Assembly (NCBI RefSeq): GCF_014651015.1
Contig: NZ_BMWB01000029.1
Coordinates: 1-64,000, forward strand
Source: Streptomyces xantholiticus
Lineage (GTDB): Bacteria; Actinomycetota; Actinomycetes; Streptomycetales; Streptomycetaceae
Length of the DNA stretch: 64,000 nt
Direction: 5' to 3'
Shown: piece after piece, positions 1 through 8,926 of the stretch
Layout: each line of letters begins with the position of its first letter
How positions within the stretch are numbered: position 1 is the stretch's first letter
The notes under the pieces: model-generated
The model's input: the letters and a program-made list of their open reading frames with translations, nothing else
Database searches by the model: none
Told to the model about the DNA's origin: nothing
Program-made: the position numbers and the translations under genes

Positions 1-1
1 G

Positions 2-67
2 ACCGCCGAAGAAATCCTCGAATCCCTCGCCCGCTTCTGCCGACGGATCTCCGGCGCAGGACACTAG
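2..67 (+). pseudogene. C-terminal tail of a DDE transposase, probably IS630 family
   Basis: The window opens inside a reading frame whose last 21 residues read TAEEILESLARFCRRISGAG then H and a stop. This resembles the end of Streptomyces IS630-type transposases. The body of the gene lies outside the window, so it cannot be told whether it is intact. Directly after the stop, an inverted repeat (CCAGCGG and CCGCTGG around 75-100) may be the IS end. The family assignment is from memory of similar proteins. Confidence 0.4.
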
Positions 68-164
68 TACTCCAGCGGTAGTTTGCTATTTCCGCTGGTC
101 AGGGGCGGCTTGCTGGCGCCTATCGGCTGACACGGCGTCATGTTGCGAGAGTTCGTGACGCTGG

Positions 165-1000
165 GTGCGGCGGCCCGTTGAGCTGGTCGTGGAGGAATGG
201 GATCAGGCCGAGGGATGGGCGGCGGAGCTGGAGGATGTGCTGGTGCGGGTCGACCACCGGTTCGGGCGGGTCGATCTGCGGCGGCGGATGCGGGCGTATG
301 GGCGTGGGCTGCTGGGGGCCGGTGGCGCGGAAGAACGGCTGGCAGCTGGCCGAGTACGCAGGTCAACACAGCCCCGGCGGGCTGCAGCACCTGCTCAATC
401 GTGCCCGGTGGGAAGCGGACGAGGTCCGAGACGATCTGCAGCGATATGTGGCCGAGAACCTGGGAGACGACGACGGTGTCCTGATCATCGACGACACCGG
501 TTTCCTGAAGAAAGGCACCACCTCTGCTGGGGTGCAGCGTCAGTATTCCGGCACCGCCGGGCGGACGGAGAACTGCCAGATCGGGGTGTTCGCCGCCTAT
601 GCGTCAGCCAAGGGCAGGGCTTTGGTGGACCGCGAGCTGTATCTGCCGAAGTCGTGGACGGACGATGCGGACCGCTGTCGGGCGGCCAAGGTTCCCCACG
701 ACGGGCGTTTGCGACCAAGGGAGAGCTGGCGAAAGTCATGATCGCGCGTGCGTTGACCTCGGCTCTTCCCACTGCCTGGGTGACAGCGGACAGCCTCTAC
801 GGTCAGGAATGGCGCTGCCGCCGGATGCTGGAAGAGACAGGGGTCGGCTATGTGCTGGCCGTGCCGAAGTCCCAACAGATCAAGTCGCTGGGCGGGATCT
901 GGCGCATCGATCAGCTGATAGCCGAAGCACCCGGCGACGCCTGGCAGCGGATCTCCTGCGGCGAGGGCGCCAAAGGCCCGCGCGTCTACGACCGCACGCT
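165..1000 (+). pseudogene. IS701-family transposase, frameshifted and truncated
   Basis: Translation in two alternating frames gives an IS701-type DDE transposase: residues like ARKNGWQLAEYAG, then VLIIDDTGFLKKGT (first catalytic Asp region), QRQYSGTAGRTENCQIGVF, RELYLPKSWTDD, then WVTADSLYGQ and YVLAVPKSQQ. Reading requires a frameshift in the G run at 314-318 (one extra G) and a second near 690-705. The frame ends abruptly near 1000, where sequence antisense to a phosphotransferase begins, so the last part is missing. It cannot encode an active transposase in this state. Its junction with the neighbour suggests that this element, or a deletion next to it, removed the end of the phosphotransferase. 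Confidence 0.8.
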
Positions 1001-1570
1001 GCGGAGGACGGTATACCCGGACCATTTCCGGACGTCGAAGCCGTAGCCGTCCACAAAGTCGGCGTACTCAGCCTCCGTGTGCCATCCGAAGCTGTCGTAG
1101 TACATGGCCGTCTGCATAAGGTCCCACTCACGCGGACCGATCACGAAGCCGTCCAGGTCGATAACCTTCGGGTGTCCCGCAGCATCACGCAGGACGTTGC
1201 CGACGTTGAAGCCCCCGTGCAGGTGACCGGTTGGCAGGGCGAACGTTAGCCGGTCGTACTCACTCGTCAACTTATCTGCCAGCGAGGCGAGATAGGCACG
1301 GGTCTCCGACGGGATCCCGGCGCGCCGCAACCGCTGATTCACCTTGTCGAAGGGCCGGAGTTCGGGGAGCGAAAAAGTCGGCGGCTCCAATTCATGGAGC
1401 CGCCACAGCAATTCGCCCATCTCTCGCGTACGTGTCGCCGTCGGCCAATCCTTCCCAGAAGGTCACCGGATGACCGTCGACGACGACGGGTTGTTCGGCT
1501 TCCGTGACGAGCCGGGCAGCCGGGTATCCCTCGGCTGCGAGCCACTGCGCTACGGCTACTTTCTGACGGC
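1000..1570 (-). pseudogene. Aminoglycoside-phosphotransferase-like enzyme, broken
   Basis: On the minus strand, 1570 to about 1424 encodes a segment with AQWLAAEGYPAARLVTEAE and VVDGHPVTFWEGLADGDTY. The frame then shifts (near 1420) into a segment containing MGELLWRLHELEPP, the catalytic-loop-like HGGFNVGNVLRD and the DFG-like VIDLDGFVIGPREWDL. This order is that of APH/choline-kinase-fold phosphotransferases. The N-terminal nucleotide-binding part is missing, because the frame is directly joined to the HAD relic upstream. The C-terminus is cut at about 1000 by transposase sequence. It is therefore a relic with two truncations and one frameshift. The original substrate is unknown. Confidence 0.75.
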
Positions 1571-1978
1571 CTCCGCCTTGGTGGGCCCGTACGCGTAGTA
1601 CTCCACCTCGCCCGTGAAACCGCCGCCGTCAGGCCACCACCCGGTCGGCGGCCCAATCGGTTCGACGACCTCGGCGCCGGAGGTGGTGACGCTGACCACG
1701 TCCCGGCCCGCGGTGTGATGCTCCTCGATGAGCGAAGCCGCCTCGTCGTAGATGCTCGGGTGCTCGCGCATCCGCTCCATCCAGCCGTGTTCCGCACCAC
1801 CCGAGAGAAACGCGAACTGGGTATAGGCAGTGCGCAGTACGGCGCGCCGGTTGATCAGCCCGCCTTGGTAGAAGGACTTGCTGAAGGTCAGAGCCGATGA
1901 CTTCGCAATGACCGCCTTGTCCAGGTCGAAGAAGGCCGCTGTGCGCGGCAACGAGTGGTTTTCCACGGGCCTGAGCAT
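1556..1978 (-). pseudogene. HAD-IB family hydrolase relic
   Basis: The frame starts with MLRPVENH and contains AAFFDLDKAVIAKSSALTFS, the first motif of SerB-like HAD-IB hydrolases, except that the usual DxDxT reads DLDKA. FYQGGLINRRAVLRTAYTQF and YDEAASLIEEHHTAGRDVV also match the family. About 30 residues expected between MERMRE and the YDEAAS segment are absent. A double frameshift replaces the segment before GEVEYYAYGPTKAEAVR. The end runs straight into the phosphotransferase relic. Loss of core residues and of the motif Thr argues for a dead gene. Confidence 0.7.
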
Positions 1979-2093
1979 AGGCGCCCACCATTCGGCGTAA
2001 GCTGAGGTGCGTGGGTTTGCCTGAGAAGGGTCTCGGGTACACCATGGAAGCCAACGGGGTCACCCGGATGGCCTAGGCCGCCTGAATGGAAAT

Positions 2094-2123
2094 GGCGGCC
2101 CCCTGCTGTAACAGGAGGCCGCC
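2094..2123. terminator. Strong hairpin between relics and small membrane gene
   Basis: Twelve-base arms (GGCGGCCCCCTG and CAGGAGGCCGCC, one mismatch) around a 6-base loop. No T-run follows, which is common for Streptomyces terminators. It lies 45 bases before the next gene start, so it could end transcription from the left or be part of that gene's leader. Confidence 0.5.
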
Positions 2124-2168
2124 TGGAGTGGCTTATCGCAGATCCCTGAGGAAGGGAGAGCCTTCTCC

Positions 2169-2426
2169 ATGTCCCATTCTACGACGGATGGCCACGAAAG
2201 CCCATCCGAACCATCGCAGGTCCAGCCGCCTTGGCTGACTCGGCGCCGGAATCTGCTGGTCAGCAGTGTTTTGGCTGTGGCCGGAGTTCTATGTGTGCTC
2301 GTGTTCGCGGGGGTTCTTGGTGCAGAACAGACGTCGGCCGCAGCTGCAATTGCAGGAGTCGGAACGGCGGCGGTATTGGCGATCTGCAATTGGCAGGGTC
2401 GTGGTGGCAATGCCGGTCGGGATTAG
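2169..2426 (+). CDS. Small two-helix membrane protein, unknown
   Basis: An 85-residue protein with a polar N-terminus (about 25 residues, Ser/Pro/Gln-rich), an RRR cluster and two hydrophobic segments at about residues 28-52 and 58-72. The second is followed by a short GRGGNAGRD tail. A good ribosome-binding site (GGAAGGGAGA) lies 8-10 bases before the ATG, which supports a real gene. I recognise no family. It stands alone between a hairpin and the convergent DUF262 gene, and the 300 bases after it (2430-2730) show no credible gene. Confidence 0.6.
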   Translation: MSHSTTDGHESPSEPSQVQPPWLTRRRNLLVSSVLAVAGVLCVLVFAGVLGAEQTSAAAAIAGVGTAAVLAICNWQGRGGNAGRD

Positions 2427-2730
2427 AATCGCTGCAGCTGAATTACCGAGTGCCGCCAGTTGCGCGATGTAAGCGAGTTCCCCGGATCGACGTCTATTGA
2501 TTGTCGGTCCGGGGACTCTTATTGCGTTCCCCTTGGGTGCGGTCATTATTTCCGGGTCGCGTGTGACTTCCCCATTCATTTCCGTGAGCAGCCTGTCACG
2601 GACTTGGGATTCCCGGCCCATTGTCCGGTGATGAGACAGCCCCTGGGCGGGGACCGGAAGTCGTCGACATCCCTTCGCGAAGTCCGTCCCCAGGCAGCAG
2701 ATGATTGGCGTTCGACCACGGACCGGCGTG

Positions 2731-4587
2731 TCACGACTCCACAGGAACTGAGGCGCCGGCTTCCAGCCCGTTTTCCGCAGCCCGGACCGCTGCCTCAGGT
2801 CGCTGACCCGGGATGTGGTCGTCAACCACCGGCTTACCCATCACCGCGGCGATGTGTCCCTGAAGCACCTTCCGCCGTTCCTCGAAGAAGACGTCGAAGT
2901 CGTCGGCCCGCATCAGCCCGGGGTCCGCGAGGTGTGTCCTGATGCGCTGCTCGACGCCCTCTGGGCTGGTCTCGGCCGCCTTGGCGAGACGCTGCAGATA
3001 CTCGGAGGGTGCGTGGCCGCCGATGATCCGGTTGGTGCGTGCTGTCAACGGTGTCTTGTTGACAATGGAGTTGTAGACGGAGCGCTCGTAACCGTTCTTC
3101 TGGCACCAGACCTGCGGGAAGATGTGATGGATGTCCATCGCCTCGTCGAAGTAAACGCTGACCTCCGCCTTCTCCCCTGTCCGCCAGTCCGCGGCGCCCG
3201 CCTTGAGCAGGAGCGCGTAGATGCCCTTGTACGCGGCGCTCTGCCGGGTCCGCAGGGTCAGCAGGCGGCTCGCCGCGAATTGTGCCTGTGTGACCGTACG
3301 AGGTTCGTGCGTCGACCCGTGAATCCAGTCGACGACATCTGGGAGGTCGAGGTTGAACCGGGTCTCGGTTGTACCGCCGTACAGCTCACCGAACACTCCG
3401 CACCAGTACCAGCGAGCCAGCTTCTCCTGCGCACCCGCGGTCTCCGCGTCCGTGCCGGCGAGGGCGAAGATCGCGGCCAGCGGGATCAGTTGTGTGCCGT
3501 ACGGAAGGAAACGCGTATCGAAGATGAACTGCTGGCGCAGAAATTTAGCGGCTGCCTTGAAGCCGGCGACGACGTCGGGCGCGTATCGCCGGTAGTCCTC
3601 CAGGCCCAGCGCGAGCATGTCCTTGCGCTTGCAGCCGATGCGCGGCAGGCGCTCTTCGTCCGTACCGGCCTCTTCCTCTCGACGCCGCCGCTCGGCGGTG
3701 GCGAGGAGAGTGACCGCCTGGAGGAAGTCGGTGTTGGAGACATCCCGCAGGATGGCGTATTCGGGCGCCTCCCAGGCGGACCGGCACTCATGCCAGTGAC
3801 GCCGCAGATCGAACTCGTCGGCAGCGTATGTCGCCGTCAGCAACTCGAAGACGGTGAGAGTGACTCCGCCCGTATTGACCTTCTCGAAGACCTGGCAAAC
3901 TGCCTGACGTGGGGTGCCCTTGCCGAGTTCGATGACCGGGAAGTGGTAGAGGTCGAATGACCGGATGAAGCCGTCCCGGAAGCCGTACCAGAGCTCCATC
4001 GCATCCGGTGCGAAACCCCAGTGGCGGGCGAAGCCGTCGCCCCAGGAGTTGTCGAAGAGACATCGCAGCGGGAAGACGCGGTGCCGGTACTCCAACTCCC
4101 GTGTGGAATAATCCTCCAGCACCTCACCTCGGAAGTTGACCACCTTGCGTGCGGGTGGGACAAAACGGATCGCGTCCTCACGGTCCTCGTTCTCGTCGAG
4201 TGCTCTGACCATGTCGACGTAGAACCAGCCACCCACCCGGCGCTTGCGCTCGTCCTGAGTCTCCACCGGGCTGTCCATCGCAAGCGACTGGAACAGCGAG
4301 GTGAGCCGCTGCTGCCCGTCGAGAACCAGCGACTCCGGTTGCACCTGCTCGCTCGGGACCGCCCCCTCGATCGGCCTGTACTTGAACCGGACGTCCCCGC
4401 CGCCCTCGAGCAGCATCACGGTCCCGATCGGGTAGTTGAGGGACACCGAGGCCAGCAGACTCGCGATGTTGGGCCAGGGCCAGACCCAGCCACGCTGGAA
4501 CTCGGGCAACTGGATCTTCCCCGCCTCGACCTGCCCCAGCAGATCCCGCAAGGGCCGCTTGTCGATGCTGAAAGTCTCGGTCGCCAC
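2731..4587 (-). CDS. DUF262/DUF1524 (GmrSD-like) protein
   Basis: A 618-residue cytoplasmic protein. The N-terminal DUF262 domain carries IQLPEFQRGWVW and the signature LDGQQRLTSLF (residues about 90-100). The C-terminal DUF1524 part has the HNH-type DIHHIFPQ followed by NKTPLTARTNRIIGG. Both halves are fused as in single-chain GmrSD-like proteins, known in type IV restriction of modified phage DNA and in SspE/BrxU-like defences. The start is a GTG preceded by AAGGAGGAG. A defence role fits the relic-rich surroundings but is an inference, since many DUF262 proteins are uncharacterised. No other restriction gene adjoins it. Confidence 0.85.
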   Translation of the reverse strand: MATETFSIDKRPLRDLLGQVEAGKIQLPEFQRGWVWPWPNIASLLASVSLNYPIGTVMLLEGGGDVRFKYRPIEGAVPSEQVQPESLVLDGQQRLTSLFQSLAMDSPVETQDERKRRVGGWFYVDMVRALDENEDREDAIRFVPPARKVVNFRGEVLEDYSTRELEYRHRVFPLRCLFDNSWGDGFARHWGFAPDAMELWYGFRDGFIRSFDLYHFPVIELGKGTPRQAVCQVFEKVNTGGVTLTVFELLTATYAADEFDLRRHWHECRSAWEAPEYAILRDVSNTDFLQAVTLLATAERRRREEEAGTDEERLPRIGCKRKDMLALGLEDYRRYAPDVVAGFKAAAKFLRQQFIFDTRFLPYGTQLIPLAAIFALAGTDAETAGAQEKLARWYWCGVFGELYGGTTETRFNLDLPDVVDWIHGSTHEPRTVTQAQFAASRLLTLRTRQSAAYKGIYALLLKAGAADWRTGEKAEVSVYFDEAMDIHHIFPQVWCQKNGYERSVYNSIVNKTPLTARTNRIIGGHAPSEYLQRLAKAAETSPEGVEQRIRTHLADPGLMRADDFDVFFEERRKVLQGHIAAVMGKPVVDDHIPGQRPEAAVRAAENGLEAGASVPVES

Positions 4588-4849
4588 ATCTCCTCCTTGT
4601 GCAGCACAACGCGTCCGTCGGCGCTCGGTCGCGGGGCCCGAGCGGATGGGGAGCGTTCAGGTCCGCCCGACTTCTGTCCTCGCCGACCCACCGGCCTATG
4701 ACTTGCATCTCCCACACTGCCTGAGCTTCTGCGCTTCAGCCTCCTCCTTGGTCATTTTGGTGATCCCCCGGGGAGGTGTCCTGCCCCCTGTGCGGGCAGG
4801 GCAGTTGACATCTGTGCGTCCACAGTCCCGGTCGTCCCCGGTGCGTACG

Positions 4850-4985
4850 TGCATCACTGAAGATCGGGTGGGCCGCTCCCAGCGTGGGGTCGGCGCCCAT
4901 GGCGTCGAAGACGTGCTGTGCGTGGGCGGTGAAGTAGTCGCCCGGCTCGATTGCCGCCGCGAGCGTCGCGGCCTCGATGGGGCGC
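4850..4985 (-). pseudogene. Possible C-terminal relic of a DUF3987/primase-type protein
   Basis: One minus-strand frame reads AATLAAAIEPGDYFTAHAQH and then VFDAMGADPTLGAAHPIFSD. This resembles the C-terminal helical part of DUF3987 primase-helicase-type proteins of phages and plasmids. The frame has no matching sequence before or after it. It merges upstream with IS30 relics, so this would be a scrap of an old mobile element. The family call is tentative. Confidence 0.3.
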
Positions 4986-5009
4986 TGGCACCCCGAGTCC
5001 GGGTGGGAG

Positions 5010-5290
5010 GCGAGGTCTCCCGCAGCCGGTCGGCGATGTGGCGTTGCTGTGTCCCGGCTGCACGAGCCGGGGCTATGCCTCCCGCTCCCGGGACAGCTTT
5101 TCGCGCCCTTGCGGGTTCCGGTCCGCCCGGATCGTGGATCCGCTCGTCCTCGCGCAGGTACCGGGACGGGCCAAAAGCCGGTACCACCACATAAATCGGT
5201 GGTACCGGCTTCCGGTTCCGTTCTCCGGAGCGGCCGTTGCGCCACTTGTTGCCCGTCCGGCGATCAACGCCGACGATCCGGCAGCATCGG
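5010..5290 (-). pseudogene. N-terminal relic of an IS30-family transposase, split by a 92-bp insertion
   Basis: On the minus strand the frame reads CRIVGVDRRTGNKWRNG, then GPSRYLREDERIH, then (after a 92-bp interruption) HIADRLRE. This is the helix-turn-helix start of Streptomyces IS30 transposases. Removing 5042-5133 plus one target copy restores a continuous RIHIADRLRE. The catalytic part is absent and the frame degenerates after RLRE. Only the first quarter of the transposase remains. Confidence 0.65.
5042..5133. repeat. 92-bp inserted element, copy 1, with 4-bp target duplication
   Basis: The segment interrupts the IS30 relic and is bounded by GTGG at 5038-5041 and 5134-5137, a likely target-site duplication. 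Internally it has short palindromes (CCCGGCTGCACGAGCCGGG and CGCCCTTGCGGG). It is about 90 percent identical to 5291-5381. It has no coding capacity, so it behaves like a miniature mobile element or REP-like sequence. Confidence 0.65.
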
Positions 5291-5381
5291 CGTTGCCGTG
5301 TCCCGGCTGCACGAGCCGGGAGTATGCCTCCCGCTCCGGTACAGCTTCTCGCGCCCGCGCGGGTTCCGGTCCGCCCGGGTC
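5291..5381. repeat. 92-bp element, copy 2
   Basis: A second copy in the same orientation, 249 bases from the first, at the 5' boundary of the IS30 relic. It shares the core CCCGGCTGCACGAGCCGGG, the TATGCCTCCCGCTCC block and the terminal GGGTTCCGGTCCGCCCGG. The flanks give no clear target duplication, so this copy may have been trimmed. Confidence 0.6.
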
Positions 5382-5386
5382 TCGAA

Positions 5387-5424
5387 GGCCGTCGCACCCC
5401 TTGAACCGGGGTGTTGCGACGGCC
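5387..5424 (-). terminator. Hairpin downstream of the wall-protein gene
   Basis: GGCCGTCGCA pairs with TGCGACGGCC around an inner CCCC/GGGG pairing. It lies about 70 bases beyond the stop of the minus-strand gene at 5492, so it is a plausible terminator for that gene. Confidence 0.5.
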
Positions 5425-5491
5425 ACTGGAACCCAGGGCTCCCGGAGGTGGGGCTCTTTCGTGTTCAGCGTGCGGATCGCCGCCGGTCAGC

Positions 5492-7945
5492 CTAGCCGGT
5501 GGCGTCCTGTCGCCTGCGGCGCATCCACCACACCAGGGCCGCACCGGCGGCGGCGACCGCCGCGGCGATGCCGGAGATCAGCCCGATCGGGGTGTTGGAG
5601 CCGGTGTCGGCAAGGCCCCCGTCCGGGTCCGGCCTGTTCGCCGGTGGGGTCGGCTTCCCGTCCTCGCCCGGGGTGGACGGGTCCGGGGCCGGGGTCGACG
5701 GCGGGTCGGTCGGCTTCGGGTCGTCCGTCGGGGTCGGAGTGGGGTCCGGCCCCGGGCCCTCGCCGCCGCCGGCCTCGATGTTGCCGCTGCCGCCGAGGTA
5801 GAGGGTGTCGGTGTCCCGGTAGGACACGTCATCCGACTGGAGAGACGTCTTCGTCGTGGTGTCCAGGGTGCGGTGTTCGACGTTGAACCGGGTCTGGGTG
5901 ATGTTCCGCTTCGGCTGCTTGGAGAAGTCCACACCACCGACGCCCTGGTTGAAGACCTTGCCGCCGTACTCCAGCTCGAACCACTCGATGCCCTCGCGCA
6001 GCGACTTCATGTACTTCTGATACACGTCTTCGCGGGTCCACTTGTCGTGCGGGGCGCGCAGCGGCCACGCGGCGACGTCGTTGGAGTTGATGATCTTGCG
6101 GAAGTCGGTCGGCGTCTTGGCGTCCTGCTGGCGGATGTACTCGGCCGCGACACGCGAGGTGTAGACGGCGCGCAGGTCGGCGTAGCGCTTGTCGTTGTTG
6201 ACCCGCTCCTCCATGAGGGGAACGATGTTGACGCGGACGCTCTCTTCCATCGACTTCTTCTGCGCGTCGGTCAGGTCCTTGCACTCAGTGCTGCCTGGCG
6301 CTTCCCACTCGATGTCGAGCCACTCGGCGGACACCTTCAGGGGTGCGTCGAGGATGTAGATTCCGCCGTCCTGCTCTCGGACCTGGGCGGTCTTGGGCTC
6401 GGCCCAGAACCGGACGCCGGGGAAGCACGGAAGGCCGTTCTGGCGGGGGGCGGTGTCCCAGTACCGCTTGCCGCCGGCGTGCTTCTTCGGGTTGAGGGCT
6501 TCGGCGAAGTCCTCCTTCATCAGGTAGTCGGCCTCAAGCAGGACCCGGCCGGCGTCGGTCCTGCCGAACTTGGCATCCATGATCTTGTCCGGCTGGTCCG
6601 GGTTGAGGTTCACCCAGAACTTCTCCGGGGTGAGCGCGAGCCAGGTGAACAGGGCGTCGGAGGAGAGCTGCATGCGCGCCTCGCCGCCGAAGCCGGGGTT
6701 CTCGTCGGGGTTGGGCATCTGGTCGGCACGCATGGAGTACTGCATGCCCTTGCCTTTGCCCAGGCCGCCGACGTACCGCAGTTCCAGGGTGGTGAAGTCG
6801 ACGCCGCCCGGGCCGCCGCGCGGGAGGGTGCCCCGGGGGTCGAGTCGGCGGGCGTCGGCCTGGATCTTCTTGGCCTCTTCCAGGGTCTTCCCGGAGCCGT
6901 TGATGCGGTCGTTCAGCGGGCCGCGCGTGCCGCACGAGGACGCGGCAGCGAGCTGCATCCTGCCCTGACCGCCGTGGCAGCCGGGGGCGAACCACCGCTG
7001 GTAGTCGGAGTATCCCCGGATGGGCTTGGTCTGCGGTACGGGGTTGTAGAGCCGCTGGTTACCGCGAACCTGGTTCGTCTGACCGGGCCGTAGCCGGTTG
7101 ACGTACCGGTTCAGGTTGTCGATCTTCTTGCGCTGGCCCTCGGTGAACGGCTTCCCGCCGGTGAACCGGAACTTGTGGTCCGGCATGAACCGGGCGATCT
7201 TCCGGTCCTTCGCGAGCTGCTTGTTCGTGAGTTCCGAGTTCGACTTGAACTCGTTGAACTCCTTGGTGTTCTTGTTGTAGGCGTCGTACCGGCGTGTTTC
7301 GACGACATTGCCCTGTGCGTCGATGAGCTCGACGGTGACCTCACACAGCCAATCCGGCCCGACCAGGCGGAAGTCACGGACGAGCTGACGTTCGAACGCC
7401 GACCCCTTGTGGTTGTTGGTCTGGTTGCGGATGAACCGGTGCTCGAACCAGTGGTCGAAGCTCAGGCCCTCCTTGTTGTGGAAGTACCGGGCGTAGATCT
7501 CGAACTTGCGGTCCTCCGGGTCACCGGACTTGTCCGCGATCTTCTGCCACGCCTTGTAGTTCTTCTCCGTGTCGTTCGAGACCTTGGACAGGGCCTTGGT
7601 CTTGTCGGCGGCCGTCGGCGTCTTCACCCCGTCGTACGCCTTGCCGGGCAGGCCATAGTTGAAGTTCTTCGGGTTGCCCTGCCAGGCGGAGAAGTTCGAG
7701 CCGGTGGGGTCGTTGGGGAACCCGGAGTTCGTCGGCGTGCTCTGGTATTCCTTGCCGAGGTTCTTCTTGTCGCAGCGCTTCGCGCCGGGCTTGATCCTGG
7801 CCGCGACGGCGCGCGGCGCGGCGGTGGCGGTGTCGGTCTCGATTCCGGGCAGACCGGTCACGGTGACCGCCAGGGCGATCCCGACCACGGCCAGAACACG
7901 GCCTGCCAGACACAACCGCTCGGGTATGCGCAGTGCTCTGTTCAA
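5492..7945 (-). CDS. LADTG wall-anchored secreted protein with a PD-(D/E)xK-like motif
   Basis: An 817-residue exported protein. Residues 12-43 are a signal peptide ending near ATAAPRA. Residues 778-782 are LADTG, followed by a hydrophobic helix and RRRR, the layout of class E sortase substrates. A Pro/Asp/Thr-rich spacer (about 725-775) would span the wall. The N-terminal part (about 165-250) has GSAFERQLVRDFRL, then RYDAYN and NEFKSNSEL, which resembles the E, D and ExK positions (E185, D221, E232, K234) of restriction-fold nucleases. The long middle region (FWVNLNPDQPDKIMDAKFGR) I cannot assign. The likely start is TTG with GAGGGAAG upstream. It is a single gene, with no obvious immunity gene beside it. 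Confidence 0.8.
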   Translation of the reverse strand: MNRALRIPERLCLAGRVLAVVGIALAVTVTGLPGIETDTATAAPRAVAARIKPGAKRCDKKNLGKEYQSTPTNSGFPNDPTGSNFSAWQGNPKNFNYGLPGKAYDGVKTPTAADKTKALSKVSNDTEKNYKAWQKIADKSGDPEDRKFEIYARYFHNKEGLSFDHWFEHRFIRNQTNNHKGSAFERQLVRDFRLVGPDWLCEVTVELIDAQGNVVETRRYDAYNKNTKEFNEFKSNSELTNKQLAKDRKIARFMPDHKFRFTGGKPFTEGQRKKIDNLNRYVNRLRPGQTNQVRGNQRLYNPVPQTKPIRGYSDYQRWFAPGCHGGQGRMQLAAASSCGTRGPLNDRINGSGKTLEEAKKIQADARRLDPRGTLPRGGPGGVDFTTLELRYVGGLGKGKGMQYSMRADQMPNPDENPGFGGEARMQLSSDALFTWLALTPEKFWVNLNPDQPDKIMDAKFGRTDAGRVLLEADYLMKEDFAEALNPKKHAGGKRYWDTAPRQNGLPCFPGVRFWAEPKTAQVREQDGGIYILDAPLKVSAEWLDIEWEAPGSTECKDLTDAQKKSMEESVRVNIVPLMEERVNNDKRYADLRAVYTSRVAAEYIRQQDAKTPTDFRKIINSNDVAAWPLRAPHDKWTREDVYQKYMKSLREGIEWFELEYGGKVFNQGVGGVDFSKQPKRNITQTRFNVEHRTLDTTTKTSLQSDDVSYRDTDTLYLGGSGNIEAGGGEGPGPDPTPTPTDDPKPTDPPSTPAPDPSTPGEDGKPTPPANRPDPDGGLADTGSNTPIGLISGIAAAVAAAGAALVWWMRRRRQDATG

Positions 7946-8118
7946 GTGTGATCTTCCCTCACGTGTGGGGCCTGAGGGGATACGGGGCGGCGCGTGAGGC
8001 CCCCGTGACGTGTACGCGTCGCCCGTTCCACCCTAGCCCCATCCGCCGACAGGCAAGAAGCGGATAAAGCGATGTCGGCGTGTCAACTAAATTGACGAGC
8101 AGGGAAGTTGAGGTGACG

Positions 8119-8844
8119 TCAGTCGCTGAAGTACAGGGCTTCCATGTGGCTGGTGGCGGACTCGCTGTGCCGCACCCGCAGCGAGGAGCCGTCCAGGTCG
8201 GCCCTCCCCCACGGGTCCGCGCCCGCGAGGCAGGCCGTGGCCAGGGCGCCCCAGTCGTTCTGGTTCGGTTCGTCGTCCAGGTCGAAGTACACGTCGAGGT
8301 CTTCGAGGACTTCCGTCGTGATCCCAAGGGCGGACATCACCGCCTGCGGGTCGCCGGTCACGACGAACGGTTCGTCACCGGGCCAGCCGCAGGCGTGGAA
8401 CATGGTGCCGTCCGGCAGCCACACGAGGTCTTCGGTGTGCTCGGCGCCGCAGTGCACCTCTACCCGGCCCACGATCAGTGCGTCGGGGAAGCGCTCCCGC
8501 AGCCGAGTGGCCTCCGCCAGAAGCGGCATGTCATTGCCGTCGTCCGCGAACGCCGGCTCGGAGATCGACACGAGGTTGCCCCACGCCCCCACCTGCACGA
8601 GGTCCAGATCAGCTCTCGTGGCGACCGTGATCGTGTCGCTCTGCTTACGGGAGCCGAGGTCTTCGATCACCTCGTCGATCGTGCCCAGTGAGCGAGCGAA
8701 CTCTGCCGCCCGCTCCGGGTCGTTGGGCGGAAGGTCCGCGGCGTCCACCGTGAACGGCGGGTGCAGTACGGTCAGTTCGTAGCGGGCGCCGCTGCCATGG
8801 GTTATGCGGTCGGGCGGGAAGGTCCAGAAGTCGGTGTCAGACAT
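8119..8844 (-). CDS. DUF6333-like protein
   Basis: A soluble acidic protein of about 241 residues starting MSDTDFWTFPPDRI, with an HTEDLVWLPDGTMFHACGWP core and a C-terminal DDEPNQNDWGALATACLAGA. The pattern matches what I recall of the Streptomyces family DUF6333, whose function is unknown. A GTG three codons earlier (8853) is an alternative start. It is read in the same direction as the wall protein but separated from it by about 170 bases without a gene, so it is probably independent. Confidence 0.65.
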   Translation of the reverse strand: MSDTDFWTFPPDRITHGSGARYELTVLHPPFTVDAADLPPNDPERAAEFARSLGTIDEVIEDLGSRKQSDTITVATRADLDLVQVGAWGNLVSISEPAFADDGNDMPLLAEATRLRERFPDALIVGRVEVHCGAEHTEDLVWLPDGTMFHACGWPGDEPFVVTGDPQAVMSALGITTEVLEDLDVYFDLDDEPNQNDWGALATACLAGADPWGRADLDGSSLRVRHSESATSHMEALYFSD

Positions 8845-8926
8845 GCCCGTCACCGTAACGGGTTCCTGATCTCATCGTGGTGGGTGTGCTCTACCGGTCC
8901 CCCGTACGCGAGCCCTCGCCCTTGGG

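Noticed and set aside
5411..7093. Long plus-strand open frame opposite the wall-protein gene
   Set aside because: Low-complexity Arg/Gly/Val-rich translation, antisense to a gene with a clear signal peptide and sortase motif.
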